NCBI RefSeq assembly: GCF_020521555.1
Contig: NZ_BPWA01000001.1
Span: 434,001-498,000 of the forward strand
Origin: Rodentibacter sp. JRC1
GTDB taxonomy: Bacteria > Pseudomonadota > Gammaproteobacteria > Enterobacterales > Pasteurellaceae
Length of the DNA: 64,000 nt
Direction: 5' to 3'
Shown: piece by piece, positions 1-8,410 of the stretch
How the letters are laid out: each line of letters opens with the position of its first letter
Numbering within the stretch: position 1 is the first letter of the stretch
The notes under the pieces: generated by a model
Databases searched by the model: none
Told to the model about the DNA's origin: nothing
What the model saw: the letters and a program-made list of their open reading frames with translations, nothing else
Program-made: the position numbers and the translations under genes

Positions 1-362
1 GTTTACGTTCCGGTGAAACGGTAAAAAGTGCGGTCGAAAAAATGATCGAATTAGGTGTAGAAGCCATCTTATTTAACTGCTGCCAACCTGAAGTGATTCA
101 ACAAGCATTGAAGGTTACGCTGGAAACCTTGAAAATAAATCAGGCGACAGAAATCCGTATAGGTGCTTACGCCAATGCTTTTCCTCCGCAACCTAAAGAC
201 GCAACGGCAAACGATGGGTTAGATGAAATTCGTGACGATCTCAATCCGCAGCAATACCTCTTTTGGGCTGAAAAATGGTTGGAAAATGGAGCGACTATTA
301 TAGGCGGTTGTTGTGGAATAGGCCCTGAGCATATTAAGGCTTTAGCAGAAAAATTTAACTAA
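1..362 (+). CDS. Homocysteine S-methyltransferase, C-terminal part (gene starts before the window)
   Basis: The frame is open from the first bases of the window, so this is the 3' end of a longer gene; the ATG at 42 is internal. The visible part ends with the GGCC-GIGPEHI motif, and an upstream NCC motif (ILFNCCQP) is also present. In this family these cysteines bind the zinc that activates homocysteine for methylation, giving methionine from S-methylmethionine or a similar donor. An uptake signal lies in the coding frame at 26-35. The family call is good; the exact donor cannot be told from the C-terminus. Confidence 0.85.
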   Translation, partial: LRSGETVKSAVEKMIELGVEAILFNCCQPEVIQQALKVTLETLKINQATEIRIGAYANAFPPQPKDATANDGLDEIRDDLNPQQYLFWAEKWLENGATIIGGCCGIGPEHIKALAEKFN

Positions 363-374
363 AATGACAATCAA

Positions 375-953
375 ATGATGCAAACACTAGAACAAATCAA
401 AACGGCGATCATCTCCGATCCTGAAAATGCTTCCTTCACTTCCCGTGGTATTAAACCGCTTTTTTCCGCGCCTCCCATCGCACGGATCAACATTGTCGGG
501 CAAGCTCCCGGTTTAAAAGCGGAGCAAACCCGCCTTTATTGGAACGACAAAAGCGGGGATCGTTTGCGTGAATGGCTCGGAGTTGATCGTGAGACTTTCT
601 ATCATTCTGACTTATTCGCTGTTATTCCAATGGACTTTTACTATCCCGGAAAAGGAAAATCCGGCGATCTCCCGCCACGTAAGGGCTTTGCTGAAAAATG
701 GCATCCGCAGATTTTAGCAAATTTACCGAATATTGAACTCACAATCTTAATCGGGCAATATGCACAAAAATATTACTTACCGCACAATACCTTGAATGTA
801 ACGGATACGGTAAAAAATTATCACGAATTTCTACCGCACTTTTTACCTCTCGTTCACCCTTCCCCACGTAATCAACTTTGGTTAAAGAAAAATCCATGGT
901 TTGAAAAAGACGTTATACCCATACTACAACAACTCATAAAAGAAATCTTATAG
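375..953 (+). CDS. Uracil-DNA glycosylase family protein
   Basis: A 192-residue protein with the two short motifs of the uracil-DNA glycosylase superfamily: GQAPG (residues 42-46), in the place of the water-activating loop, and HPSPR (161-165), in the place of the uracil-flipping HPSxx loop. The fold normally removes uracil from DNA, but this branch is little studied and activity is inferred only. It starts 12 bases after the methyltransferase, so the two are probably co-transcribed. The start is ambiguous between tandem ATGs at 375 and 378. It is not the classical Ung, which has a different first motif (GQDPYH). Confidence 0.75.
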   Translation: MMQTLEQIKTAIISDPENASFTSRGIKPLFSAPPIARINIVGQAPGLKAEQTRLYWNDKSGDRLREWLGVDRETFYHSDLFAVIPMDFYYPGKGKSGDLPPRKGFAEKWHPQILANLPNIELTILIGQYAQKYYLPHNTLNVTDTVKNYHEFLPHFLPLVHPSPRNQLWLKKNPWFEKDVIPILQQLIKEIL

Positions 954-981
954 TGAAGTAAACAGTTTTCAGGAAAGCATT

Positions 982-2397
982 ATGTCAAACAAAAAAATCG
1001 GCTTACTATCATTAACTGCATTGGTATTAAGTTCTATGATTGGCTCCGGTATCTTTAGCTTGCCACAAAATATGGCTGAAGTTGCAGGTGCCGAAGCCTT
1101 GATTATCGGTTGGATCATTACCGGCGTAGGAATTATTTTTCTCGGTCTCTCGTTCTTTTTTATTTCCCGCTTGCGTCCTGAATTGGACGGTGGCATTTAC
1201 ACTTATGCACGTGAAGGCTTTGGTGAACTGATGGGCTTTATGTCCGCTTGGGGATATTGGTTATGCGCGACTATCGGTATCGTAGGGTATTTAGTGGTTG
1301 CCTTTGAAGGCTTAGGAATGTTTACGGATAGTGAAAGTGCGGTCATTTTCGGACAAGGAAATACGTTTTCCTCTTTTGTGGGTGCTTCCATTATTGTATG
1401 GCTCGTGCATATTTTAATTGCCAAAGGCGTAAAAGAAGCCGCCACGGTCAATCTTATCGCCACCTTTGTAAAAGTATTTCCTCTCATACTATTCATTTTG
1501 CTTGCTTTGTGGTATTTCAACCCCGAAACCTTTAATCACGATGTAAAAGCCACGGCATTAAACAATAGCGTGACGGATCAAGTAAAAAATACGATGTTAA
1601 TTACCCTATGGGTATTTACCGGTGTGGAAGGTGCGGCAGTATTATCGGCACATGCGAAAAAACGCTCGGATGTAGGGCTTGCCACAGTATTAGGCATTTT
1701 AATCGCTTTAGCACTCTATGTCGCTATCACCGTACTTTCTCTGGGGATTTTACCCCGTGAAACCATCTCTGCGATGTCAAATCCGTCTATGGCAGGCTTA
1801 TTGGAAACAATGATCGGTGGCAGCGGTAAAGTGATTATTACCGCCTGCTTAATTGTCTCCGTACTTGCCTCATACATTAGTTGGACGATGTTTTCAACCG
1901 AAGTGCCTTATCGCGGAGCAAAAAACGGTGCATTTCCCCAAATCTTCGACAAACTCAATAAAAACGGTACACCAATCAATTCCCTTTTCTTTACCGGTTT
2001 TGTGGTGCAATTTTGTTTAGTTTTAGTATTCCTCACAGGAAAAAGCTATAACGCATTATTGCTTATTTCCACCTCAATGATCCTAGTCCCTTACTTCCTC
2101 ATTGGGGCTTATTTATTCAAACTGGCGATACGACAAAATGCGGCTTGGTATATCAAACTTACCGGCTTTATGGCATCAGTTTACGGCTTATGGATTTTAT
2201 ATGCGGCAGGATTGGGGTATTTGTTGCTTTCCGTATTGTTATATGTGCCGGGAATTATGCTTTTTCTTTACTCCCGCTATCAATATCAAGGCGGAAAACT
2301 TAATCTAACAGGTTGGGAAAAAATCATTTTATTTATCATTGCCTTGCTGTTTATTTGGGCAATCTATGATGTATTCGCAAGTGTAACTTTGGGATAA
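982..2397 (+). CDS. APC-family basic amino acid/polyamine antiporter (arginine:ornithine antiporter-like)
   Basis: A 471-residue inner-membrane protein with about twelve hydrophobic segments. The first segment carries the GSGIF motif (residues 22-26) that binds the substrate backbone in APC transporters. Length and sequence style match the ArcD/YdgI group, which exchanges arginine for ornithine or related cationic amino acids; the substrate is inferred from resemblance only. The gene starts 28 bases after the UDG-family gene and may share its transcript. An inverted pair of uptake signals just downstream can form a terminator hairpin. One uptake signal lies within the gene near 1338. Confidence 0.75.
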   Translation: MSNKKIGLLSLTALVLSSMIGSGIFSLPQNMAEVAGAEALIIGWIITGVGIIFLGLSFFFISRLRPELDGGIYTYAREGFGELMGFMSAWGYWLCATIGIVGYLVVAFEGLGMFTDSESAVIFGQGNTFSSFVGASIIVWLVHILIAKGVKEAATVNLIATFVKVFPLILFILLALWYFNPETFNHDVKATALNNSVTDQVKNTMLITLWVFTGVEGAAVLSAHAKKRSDVGLATVLGILIALALYVAITVLSLGILPRETISAMSNPSMAGLLETMIGGSGKVIITACLIVSVLASYISWTMFSTEVPYRGAKNGAFPQIFDKLNKNGTPINSLFFTGFVVQFCLVLVFLTGKSYNALLLISTSMILVPYFLIGAYLFKLAIRQNAAWYIKLTGFMASVYGLWILYAAGLGYLLLSVLLYVPGIMLFLYSRYQYQGGKLNLTGWEKIILFIIALLFIWAIYDVFASVTLG

Positions 2398-2401
2398 TAC
2401 T

Positions 2402-2438
2402 AAAAAGTGCGGTCAAAAATCCTTGTGTTTTTGACCGC
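2402..2438 (+). terminator. Uptake-signal hairpin downstream of the APC antiporter
   Basis: A full uptake signal (AAAAGTGCGGTC) is followed after a short loop by TTTTTGACCGC, giving a stem of about 11 bp with a modest T-rich tail. Closely spaced inverted uptake signals are a known terminator type in Haemophilus. Confidence 0.6.
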
Positions 2439-2497
2439 TCATTCTTTTGATACGAATCAATTCTTCATCGTTTTTCCATTTTTGAAAACCTTGCCTA

Positions 2498-2506
2498 TGC
2501 TATAAT
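2498..2506 (+). promoter_or_regulatory. Extended -10 promoter of the DASS transporter
   Basis: TGCTATAAT is an extended -10 element (TGnTATAAT) 35 bases before the ATG at 2541. No good -35 is visible, which is usual for extended -10 promoters. Confidence 0.5.
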
Positions 2507-2540
2507 TCATCGCCTTATCAATGATCATTAAGGAATATTT

Positions 2541-3944
2541 ATGCAACAAACACCGGTGACGATAAAATCGCCAAACCGTGATGTAATGAGTAAAAATACC
2601 ATTATCTTTATTGCAGATGCGGCACTTTTCTTCATTTTACTTGCAATACTCCCTTTTGAATCGGCAGCCAATAAAGGCTTAGCACTGCTCGCTTTCGTTG
2701 CGATTTTATGGTTAACGGAAGCCGTAAACGTAACGATCACCGCACTTTTTGTCCCTATTCTATCCGTGCTACTTGGATTAGTGAATAGTCGCCAAGCCTT
2801 AGTTGCGTTTGCAGATCCTACGATATTTCTTTTCTTCGGTGGTTTTGCCATTGCAACCGCTTTGAATATACAAAAAATAGATCAAATGATTGCCAATAAG
2901 ATTATGCAACTGGCAAAAGGTCGTTTATTTCTGGCGGTGCTTTATCTTTTTGTCGCAACGGCGTTTCTTTCAATGTGGATGAGTAATACGGCAACCGCCG
3001 CAATGATGATTCCGCTTTCAATGACTATCTTAAGCCAGCTTGATCGAAACAAAGAGCGTAATACCTATATTTTCGTGCTACTTGGTATTGCTTATAGCGC
3101 CACCATCGGAGGTATGGGAACGCTTGTAGGCAGCCCGCCAAATGCTATTGCCGCTTCTCAGCTACATTTAGATTTTGCCGATTGGTTGAAATACGGTACA
3201 CCGGTGATGAGTCTCCTATTTCCATTTGTTATCGGTTGGCTCTATATCATCTTTAAACCAAAGTTAAACTTACATTTTGATGCGGAATTCGCCAAAATCA
3301 AAATGAATAAAAAACGCGTTCTAACTCTCATTATTTTCTTTATTACGGCATTTTTATGGGTTTTCGGCGGTTACATTAATCCGTTTCTCTCAACACTATT
3401 AGGGCTTCCAACTACTATCGGTAACTTTGACAGTATGGTCGCACTAACCGCAGCGATTGCTATTTGTGTTACCGGCATTGCCAGTTGGAAAGAAATCCAA
3501 GAAAACACGGAATGGGGCGTATTATTCCTATTCGGCGGCGGCTTAACATTAAGTGCCGTGTTGGAAAGCTCGGGTGCAAGTAAAATTATGGCTGAAGGGA
3601 TCGTGTTTATCATTGAAGGCGGTCATTACTATGTAATGGCATTAATTGTTGCGGCGTTTATTGTGATTCTTACGGAATTTACCTCAAACACTGCAAGTGC
3701 CGCCCTCCTTGTACCGATTTTTATATCCATCGCTCACGCATTAAATATGCCGCCATTAGGTTTTGCTCTCACTATCGGTCTTGGCGCATCTTGTGCGTTT
3801 ATGATGCCGGTAGGCACACCGCCGAATGCCATTGTGTATGCAACCGGAAATGTAAAACATTCGGATATGATCCGCGTGGGCAAATACATTGACTTAACCT
3901 GTATATTTATTATCGCAACAATTGCGTATATTTTCTGGATGTAA
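2541..3944 (+). CDS. DASS/SLC13-family sodium:anion (dicarboxylate-type) symporter
   Basis: A 467-residue membrane protein, close in look to the uncharacterised H. influenzae transporter HI0608. It has both diagnostic SNT motifs of the divalent anion:Na+ symporter family (SNTATAAMMIP and SNTASAALLVP) and the paired GSPPNAI/GTPPNAI loops that form the two pseudo-symmetric substrate sites. Likely substrates are C4-dicarboxylates, citrate or sulfate, which sequence alone does not separate. The ATG at 2541 has a good AAGGA ribosome site; an internal ATG at 2586 is weaker. An uptake signal lies inside near 2744. Downstream is repeat copy A. Confidence 0.85.
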   Translation: MQQTPVTIKSPNRDVMSKNTIIFIADAALFFILLAILPFESAANKGLALLAFVAILWLTEAVNVTITALFVPILSVLLGLVNSRQALVAFADPTIFLFFGGFAIATALNIQKIDQMIANKIMQLAKGRLFLAVLYLFVATAFLSMWMSNTATAAMMIPLSMTILSQLDRNKERNTYIFVLLGIAYSATIGGMGTLVGSPPNAIAASQLHLDFADWLKYGTPVMSLLFPFVIGWLYIIFKPKLNLHFDAEFAKIKMNKKRVLTLIIFFITAFLWVFGGYINPFLSTLLGLPTTIGNFDSMVALTAAIAICVTGIASWKEIQENTEWGVLFLFGGGLTLSAVLESSGASKIMAEGIVFIIEGGHYYVMALIVAAFIVILTEFTSNTASAALLVPIFISIAHALNMPPLGFALTIGLGASCAFMMPVGTPPNAIVYATGNVKHSDMIRVGKYIDLTCIFIIATIAYIFWM

Positions 3945-3959
3945 ATCTTTTTTAAACGC

Positions 3960-4181
3960 AAAGTGCGGTCAAAAATCACGATATTATGCATCAGTTGCAC
4001 AAAGAGAATGTTATCTCCAATATTTCTTGGTGTAGGGTGCGTTAGGCAAAGCTGTAACGCACCGTTTCGTCATTAAATCTTGTTACTTGGTGCGTTACTT
4101 TGCCTAACGCACCCTACGTATGGATTAAAAACAGCCTTTTGTGCGATTGCTACATAACACCGTTCTTTTTGACCGCACTTT
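3960..4181. repeat. Dispersed inverted repeat, copy A (complete, bounded by uptake signals)
   Basis: The element is bounded by inverted uptake signals (3960-3969 and 4171-4181). Just inside them are inverted arms related to GTGCAACTGCTACATAATA. Further in is a perfect 20-bp inverted repeat, GTAGGGTGCGTTAGGCAAAG at 4032-4051 and its complement at 4098-4117. The element fills most of the 320-base gap between the DASS transporter and the permease. Seven related copies or part-copies lie elsewhere in the window. Confidence 0.8.
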
Positions 4182-4196
4182 CTTTTCGAGTCACTA

Positions 4197-4212
4197 TGGC
4201 AAACGATTGCCT
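4197..4212 (+). promoter_or_regulatory. PurR-like operator
   Basis: TGGCAAACGATTGCCT agrees with the PurR consensus ANGCAANCGNTTNCNT at every defined position except the first. It overlaps the -35 element of the following permease, as expected for repression by purines. Confidence 0.7.
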
Positions 4213-4234
4213 TTGTAGAAATTTTACGTATAAT
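4207..4234 (+). promoter_or_regulatory. Sigma-70 promoter of the purine/uracil permease
   Basis: TTGCCT, a 16-base spacer and a perfect TATAAT (4229-4234) lie 31 bases before the start codon. Confidence 0.65.
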
Positions 4235-4264
4235 TCGCGCTTTCCTGCTAACTAAGGTTCCATT

Positions 4265-5572
4265 ATGAATAATCAACTTCTTTACTCTGTTGAAGACAAA
4301 CCGCCTTTTGGGCTCAGTTTGTTGCTTGCCGCACAACATTTGTTAGCGGCTCTTGGCGGTATTATTGCCGTGCCTTTAGTGATTGGTAATGTGTTAAAAC
4401 TGCCAACCGAAGATACCATTACATTAGTCAATGCCGCCCTGTTAATTTCCGGCGTGGTGACCATAATTCAATGTCGTGGTTTGGGGCCGATTGGTATCCG
4501 TTTACCAAGCGTGATGGGTACAAGTTTCACCTTTGTCGCTGCGGCATTAGCCATCGGTTTTAGTGAGCACGGTGTCGCTGGGATTTTAGGCGCTTCGTTA
4601 GTGGGATCTTTGGTGATGATTATCGGTAGTTTCTTTATGCCGTATATTCGCAAACTTTTCCCACCTGTGGTAACCGGTACCGTAGTAATGATGATCGGTT
4701 TAAGCCTCATTCCCGTTGCCGTGGATTGGTTTGCAGGCGGGCAAAGAGGTGACGCCAATTATGCAACTCCTGAAAATTTAATGATGGCAAGTTTCGTATT
4801 AGTCATTGTTGTGGTACTGGTGCAATAGGGAAAAGGAATTTTCTCTGCTGCGGCGATTGTTATCGGAATGATGACAGGTTATTTGCTTTGTCTCCTTCTC
4901 GGTTGGGTAAATTTTGATGGCGTAACAAACGCACAAACTTTTGCTGTTCCACAACCATTACATTTCGGTCTAGCCTTCCCAATCTCCGGAATTATCGGAA
5001 TGTCAATTGCTTACTTAGTAACCATTGTGGAATCAAGTGGTAATTTCCTTGCTTTAGGTAACGCAACCAATACCGAAATTACCGGTAAACATTTACGTGG
5101 CGGAGTGCTAGCAGACGGTTTGGGCTCTGCACTTGCCGCCATTATGTCCACAACACCATTCTCTTCTTTCTCGCAAAATATCGGTGTTATTTCCTTAACC
5201 GGTGTAGCAAGCCGCCACGTGGTTGCTCTCACGGGAGTATTACTCGCACTAGCTGGGTTATTCCCCGTATTCGGTGCATTAATCGTTTCCATTCCATTGC
5301 CGGTGCTTGGTGGAGCGGGTTTGATGATGTTTGCAATGATTATCGCGGCCGGTATTCAAATGCTGGATAAAGTTGAACGCAGTAAACGCAATGGCTTAAT
5401 TATCGCCATTTCTATCGGTTGTGGCTTGGCAGTTACAACCCGTCCGGAACTCCTTGATAAATTACCGCACTTTTTTAAAGAAGTTCTCGGTTCCGGTATC
5501 ACTGTCGGTTCATTATTTGCCTTAATTTTGAACCTCATCTTGCCGGAGGATAAAAACACGGCAAAAGAATAA
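4265..5572 (+). pseudogene. NCS2-family purine/xanthine/uracil permease interrupted by an in-frame TAG
   Basis: Two open stretches, 4265-4828 and 4868-5572, are in the same frame. Between them the reading is ...VVLVQ-stop-GKGIFSAAAIVIG, so the only lesion is TAG at 4826-4828. Read through, the product is about 435 residues, normal for NCS2 (UraA/XanP/UacT) permeases. It carries the family landmarks, including the glutamate in the VESSGNFLALG segment and the NIGVISLTGVASRHV segment. The PurR-like operator upstream favours purines over uracil as substrate. The second half has no convincing ribosome site. A recent nonsense mutation or a sequencing error fits best; there is no sign of other decay. 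Confidence 0.8.
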
Positions 5573-5581
5573 ACGAAAAAG

Positions 5582-5608
5582 AAAAACACGCTGTAATGCG
5601 TGTTTTTT
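5582..5608. terminator. Bidirectional terminator between the permease and yjjB
   Basis: AAAACACGC, loop, GCGTGTTTTTT: T-rich on both strands, between convergent genes. Confidence 0.75.
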
Positions 5609-5612
5609 AGTT

Positions 5613-6077
5613 TTATACCACCGGCTTTTGTCGATAAAAAATCAACCCCGGTAACGCAAGTCCAAAAACCAATGCACCAAGAATAAATGTGGTATTTAGA
5701 AAAGCATTCATCATTTGCTCCAATAATTCGTCGGAATAACCATAATGATGAATTTGCACAAGCGAAATCATCGCTTTATAAGCATGAACACCAGGGATCA
5801 TTGGAATAATCGCAGCTACGGTAAATGCTTTAGGATGTGCTAAATAATAATGAGATAAGCGCACACCGATAAAACCGACAACACAAGAAGCAAAAAAGGT
5901 CGAAAATACAATCGGCACATCCATATGTAATAAGAGCGTACGTGTAACATGTCCTAGTGCGCCCAATATCGCACAGTATTTTAGGGCTTTTTGAGGAACA
6001 TTAAACACCAAAGCGAATCCGACAGCCGGAATTGCAGCAAAAAACATATCATCAAGTAAACTCAGTAAGAATATCAT
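5613..6077 (-). CDS. yjjB: Threonine/serine exporter, small subunit YjjB
   Basis: A 154-residue membrane protein (ThrE_2 half) with about five hydrophobic segments and the conserved stretches MFFAAIPAVGFALVFNVP and YLAHPKAFTVAAIIPMIPG. With YjjP it forms a split version of the single-chain ThrE exporter; in E. coli YjjP/YjjB exports succinate and, by homology, Thr/Ser. I chose the ATG at 6077 because the protein then begins like E. coli YjjB; the frame is open further upstream to 6143 but that part overlaps yjjP. The start lies two bases after the yjjP stop, so the two are translationally coupled. Confidence 0.85.
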   Translation of the reverse strand: MIFLLSLLDDMFFAAIPAVGFALVFNVPQKALKYCAILGALGHVTRTLLLHMDVPIVFSTFFASCVVGFIGVRLSHYYLAHPKAFTVAAIIPMIPGVHAYKAMISLVQIHHYGYSDELLEQMMNAFLNTTFILGALVFGLALPGLIFYRQKPVV

Positions 6078-6078
6078 C

Positions 6079-6849
6079 CTATTGCCCCCAAGTTGTAATA
6101 TGTAATACCCCCAATGCCAGTACAATACCAAGACAAGCACCAAAGGTTAAAATAGTGGCAATAGTCCAACGTCCTACGCCCATATTGACATATCCCTTCA
6201 AAATATCCGCCAAAGAATTAATTAACGGAAATCCCGGTACGAGTAACAATACACTGGATGCCAATGCTATTTGAGGCTCGTTTCCCCAACTATATTTTAG
6301 GCTTATACCGGAAATTAGAGAGGCAACAAATGCAGTGATAGAAAACACGATAAACGGATTATAATGACGTTTTGAAAATTCCTGACGAACAAACATAGCC
6401 ACAGCCGAAGCCACAAAAGTTATCAGGCAAATCAACCAATCACCTCCTGATAAATGCGCGAATGAAGCACAAGACAAACCAATCATAAAAATCACTAAAG
6501 TGCGGTCATATTTTAGAGGTTTTAAGTTATCCAGTTTCTTTTGGGCGATATCCAAATCGTATAATTTATGTTCTACGGCAATAACAATACGCTGAACATC
6601 CGTAACCATCTGCATATTAATACCTTTATCCGTATTTTTACGTGCCGTAGTAATACAGTGTTGATCCGATAATGTCGTGATCACGATCGCATTTGCCGAA
6701 AGTGCACATTCCACACTTTCTACACCAAGTGCGGTTCCCAAACGTTGTGCCATTTGCACGACCAGACTACTTTCTGCGCCATGCTGTAACAATAACAATG
6801 CCGTTTGCACACAAGCCCGTGTAACGGCACGTTGATACTCGTGTTCCAT
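6079..6849 (-). CDS. yjjP: Threonine/serine exporter, large subunit YjjP
   Basis: A 256-residue ThrE-family protein. The N-terminal soluble part (about 1-120) contains the family's LLLLQHGAESS segment, and about five transmembrane helices follow. It pairs with YjjB encoded directly downstream; together they cover the length of a full ThrE. The in-gene sequence holds two uptake signals (near 6495 and 6728). The gene pair converges with the broken permease. Confidence 0.85.
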   Translation of the reverse strand: MEHEYQRAVTRACVQTALLLLQHGAESSLVVQMAQRLGTALGVESVECALSANAIVITTLSDQHCITTARKNTDKGINMQMVTDVQRIVIAVEHKLYDLDIAQKKLDNLKPLKYDRTLVIFMIGLSCASFAHLSGGDWLICLITFVASAVAMFVRQEFSKRHYNPFIVFSITAFVASLISGISLKYSWGNEPQIALASSVLLLVPGFPLINSLADILKGYVNMGVGRWTIATILTFGACLGIVLALGVLHITTWGQ

Positions 6850-6909
6850 ATTCTTATATCCGATTAAAAACTAGCGGTAAAATTTTACCTCTTCCATTTA
6901 AAAACATTT

Positions 6910-6953
6910 CAAAAACAAACCGCACTTATGATCCAAATCAAAAGTGCGGTTAA
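6910..6953 (-). terminator. Uptake-signal hairpin terminator after corB
   Basis: Inverted uptake signals (6918-6927 and 6941-6952) form a stem of about 10 bp followed on the minus strand by GTTTGTTTTTG. Confidence 0.6.
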
Positions 6954-6973
6954 ATTTTTTCGTGTTTTTTAGA

Positions 6974-8236
6974 TTAAAGTTTCACGACTTTCGCTTGCTT
7001 AATCATATTATCTGCTACTTCTAAAATCGTAATTTGCAAACCTTCGATTTCGCAAACCGTGCCTTCATCGGGAATTTCTTCTAAATGTTCGAGAATCAAA
7101 CCGTTAAAAGTTCGGGCATCTTCCGTATCTAATTCCCAACCGAACATTTTGTTTAGATCACGTAGATTTGCCGAACCATCAATAATGATTGAACCGTCAG
7201 ATTGTTGCGTAACTTCTTCATCAATGGTTGGCGCAGTGGAAGTCGTAAACTCCCCCACGATTTCTTCCAAAATATCTTCTAATGTCACCAAACCTTTGAT
7301 GTCACCGTATTCATCCACCACTAAGCCGATACGCTCTTTGTTGGAGCGGAAGTTCGCAAGCTGAGTTTTTAACGGCGTACCTTCCGGAATAAAATACACT
7401 TCATCCGCCGCTCGAATTAACGTTTCCTTAGTAAATTCATTTTTTTCCAACAATAAACGGAATGCTTCACGCACACGCAAGATACCGAGTACTTGTTCAT
7501 CAAGGCTGCTTTTATAAAGCACCACACGATTATGAGCGGCGTGATTAAGCTGGCGCATAATCGCTTTCCAATCATCATCAATATCAATACCACCGATTTC
7601 ATTGCGTGGAACCATAATATCATCTACCGTTACTGTTTCCATATCAAGAATAGAAAGCAACATTTGCGGGTGCTGTTCATCCGGTGTGGCTTCTCCGGCT
7701 TCCGTCACAATGCTTCTTAATTCTTCACGGCTAATCACTTGTTTTTGCATATCCGGCTTTAAACCGACAAGGCGCATAAGAGATTTGGTAAAAATATTCA
7801 TTAGCCACACGACAGGATAGAAAACTTTTAACAAGATTGCCAAAATATGGCTTGAAAATAAGCTTACTTTTTCCGGATGCATTGCCGCGACGGTCTTTGG
7901 AAAGATCTCGGAAAATACCAACATAATAAAGGTAAGTAGTCCTGTTGCAATCGCCACACCGGCATCACCATATAAGCGCATACCTATCATCGTTGCAATG
8001 GCAGAGGCACTAATATTCACAAGGTTATTAAAAATAAGGATAAAACTTAGCAGGGTATCGGGGTTCTCAAGCAATTTTTCGGCTTTTTTAGCCCCTTTGT
8101 TACCTTGTGCGGAAAGAAAACGTAAGCGATATTTATTAAGAGAAAGCAGCCCTGTTTCCGAACCGGAAAAATATGCAGAGAGAATTAAACAAATGATGAG
8201 AGTAATAAATAAACTACTAAGGGGGATACTATCCAA
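6974..8236 (-). CDS. corB: CorB/CNNM-family magnesium-cobalt transporter (DUF21 + CBS + CorC_HlyC)
   Basis: About 420 residues. The N-terminal DUF21 membrane domain (about residues 1-180) carries the SAYFSGSETG motif; a CBS pair follows (about 195-325, VDDIMVPRNEI...VDEYGDIKGLVTLEDILEEIVG), then a CorC_HlyC domain to the end. CNNM/CorB proteins export Mg2+ or support its homeostasis, with CBS domains binding ATP-Mg. I prefer the TTG start at 8236: it has AAGGA at proper spacing and gives the MDSIPLS N-terminus I recall for H. influenzae HI0107. An ATG at 8263 (nine residues longer) has only a weak ribosome site. The leader is highly structured; see findings. corB-ypjD-ffh is an old neighbourhood. 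Confidence 0.85.
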   Translation of the reverse strand: MDSIPLSSLFITLIICLILSAYFSGSETGLLSLNKYRLRFLSAQGNKGAKKAEKLLENPDTLLSFILIFNNLVNISASAIATMIGMRLYGDAGVAIATGLLTFIMLVFSEIFPKTVAAMHPEKVSLFSSHILAILLKVFYPVVWLMNIFTKSLMRLVGLKPDMQKQVISREELRSIVTEAGEATPDEQHPQMLLSILDMETVTVDDIMVPRNEIGGIDIDDDWKAIMRQLNHAAHNRVVLYKSSLDEQVLGILRVREAFRLLLEKNEFTKETLIRAADEVYFIPEGTPLKTQLANFRSNKERIGLVVDEYGDIKGLVTLEDILEEIVGEFTTSTAPTIDEEVTQQSDGSIIIDGSANLRDLNKMFGWELDTEDARTFNGLILEHLEEIPDEGTVCEIEGLQITILEVADNMIKQAKVVKL

Positions 8237-8266
8237 GGGGAAATCCTTTTGTTGATTAATCATAAC

Positions 8267-8333
8267 CCGTAGGACACGCTAAATATTTGTGCCTGAAACT
8301 TTGCTTCAATCAGCCTACGGAACATTTAGTGTC
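8267..8333 (-). promoter_or_regulatory. Structured leader of corB, candidate H-type pseudoknot
   Basis: Read on the minus strand, GACACTAAAT pairs with ATTTAGCGTGTC (ten pairs, two-base bulge). CCGTAGG, inside that loop, pairs perfectly with CCTACGG just after it. The order is a-b-a'-b', a pseudoknot. A small CTGA/TCAG hairpin sits in the loop. No riboswitch class I know matches it. Confidence 0.5.
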
Positions 8334-8380
8334 AGCGATTGATAACGGTATCTCCGCTACAATATAAAATCATCTGACGA

Positions 8381-8408
8381 TAAAGGCGAACATATCGGTT
8401 CGCCCTTA
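8381..8408 (-). terminator. Weak terminator hairpin after ypjD
   Basis: GGCGAAC (8385-8391), six-base loop, GTTCGCC (8398-8404), then TTTATC on the minus strand. It would separate ypjD from corB, or only reduce read-through. Confidence 0.5.
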
Positions 8409-8410
8409 TT

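Noticed and set aside
3960..4181. CRISPR-like pattern of repeats and uptake signals
   Set aside because: The repeats are inverted and dispersed, with no regular direct repeats or spacers and no cas genes.
4073..4339. An 88-codon minus-strand frame
   Set aside because: Covers repeat copy A and the permease promoter; no ribosome site and repeat-derived sequence.
4826..4828. TAG read as a programmed recoding site
   Set aside because: No pyrrolysine system is expected in this group; a nonsense mutation is simpler.
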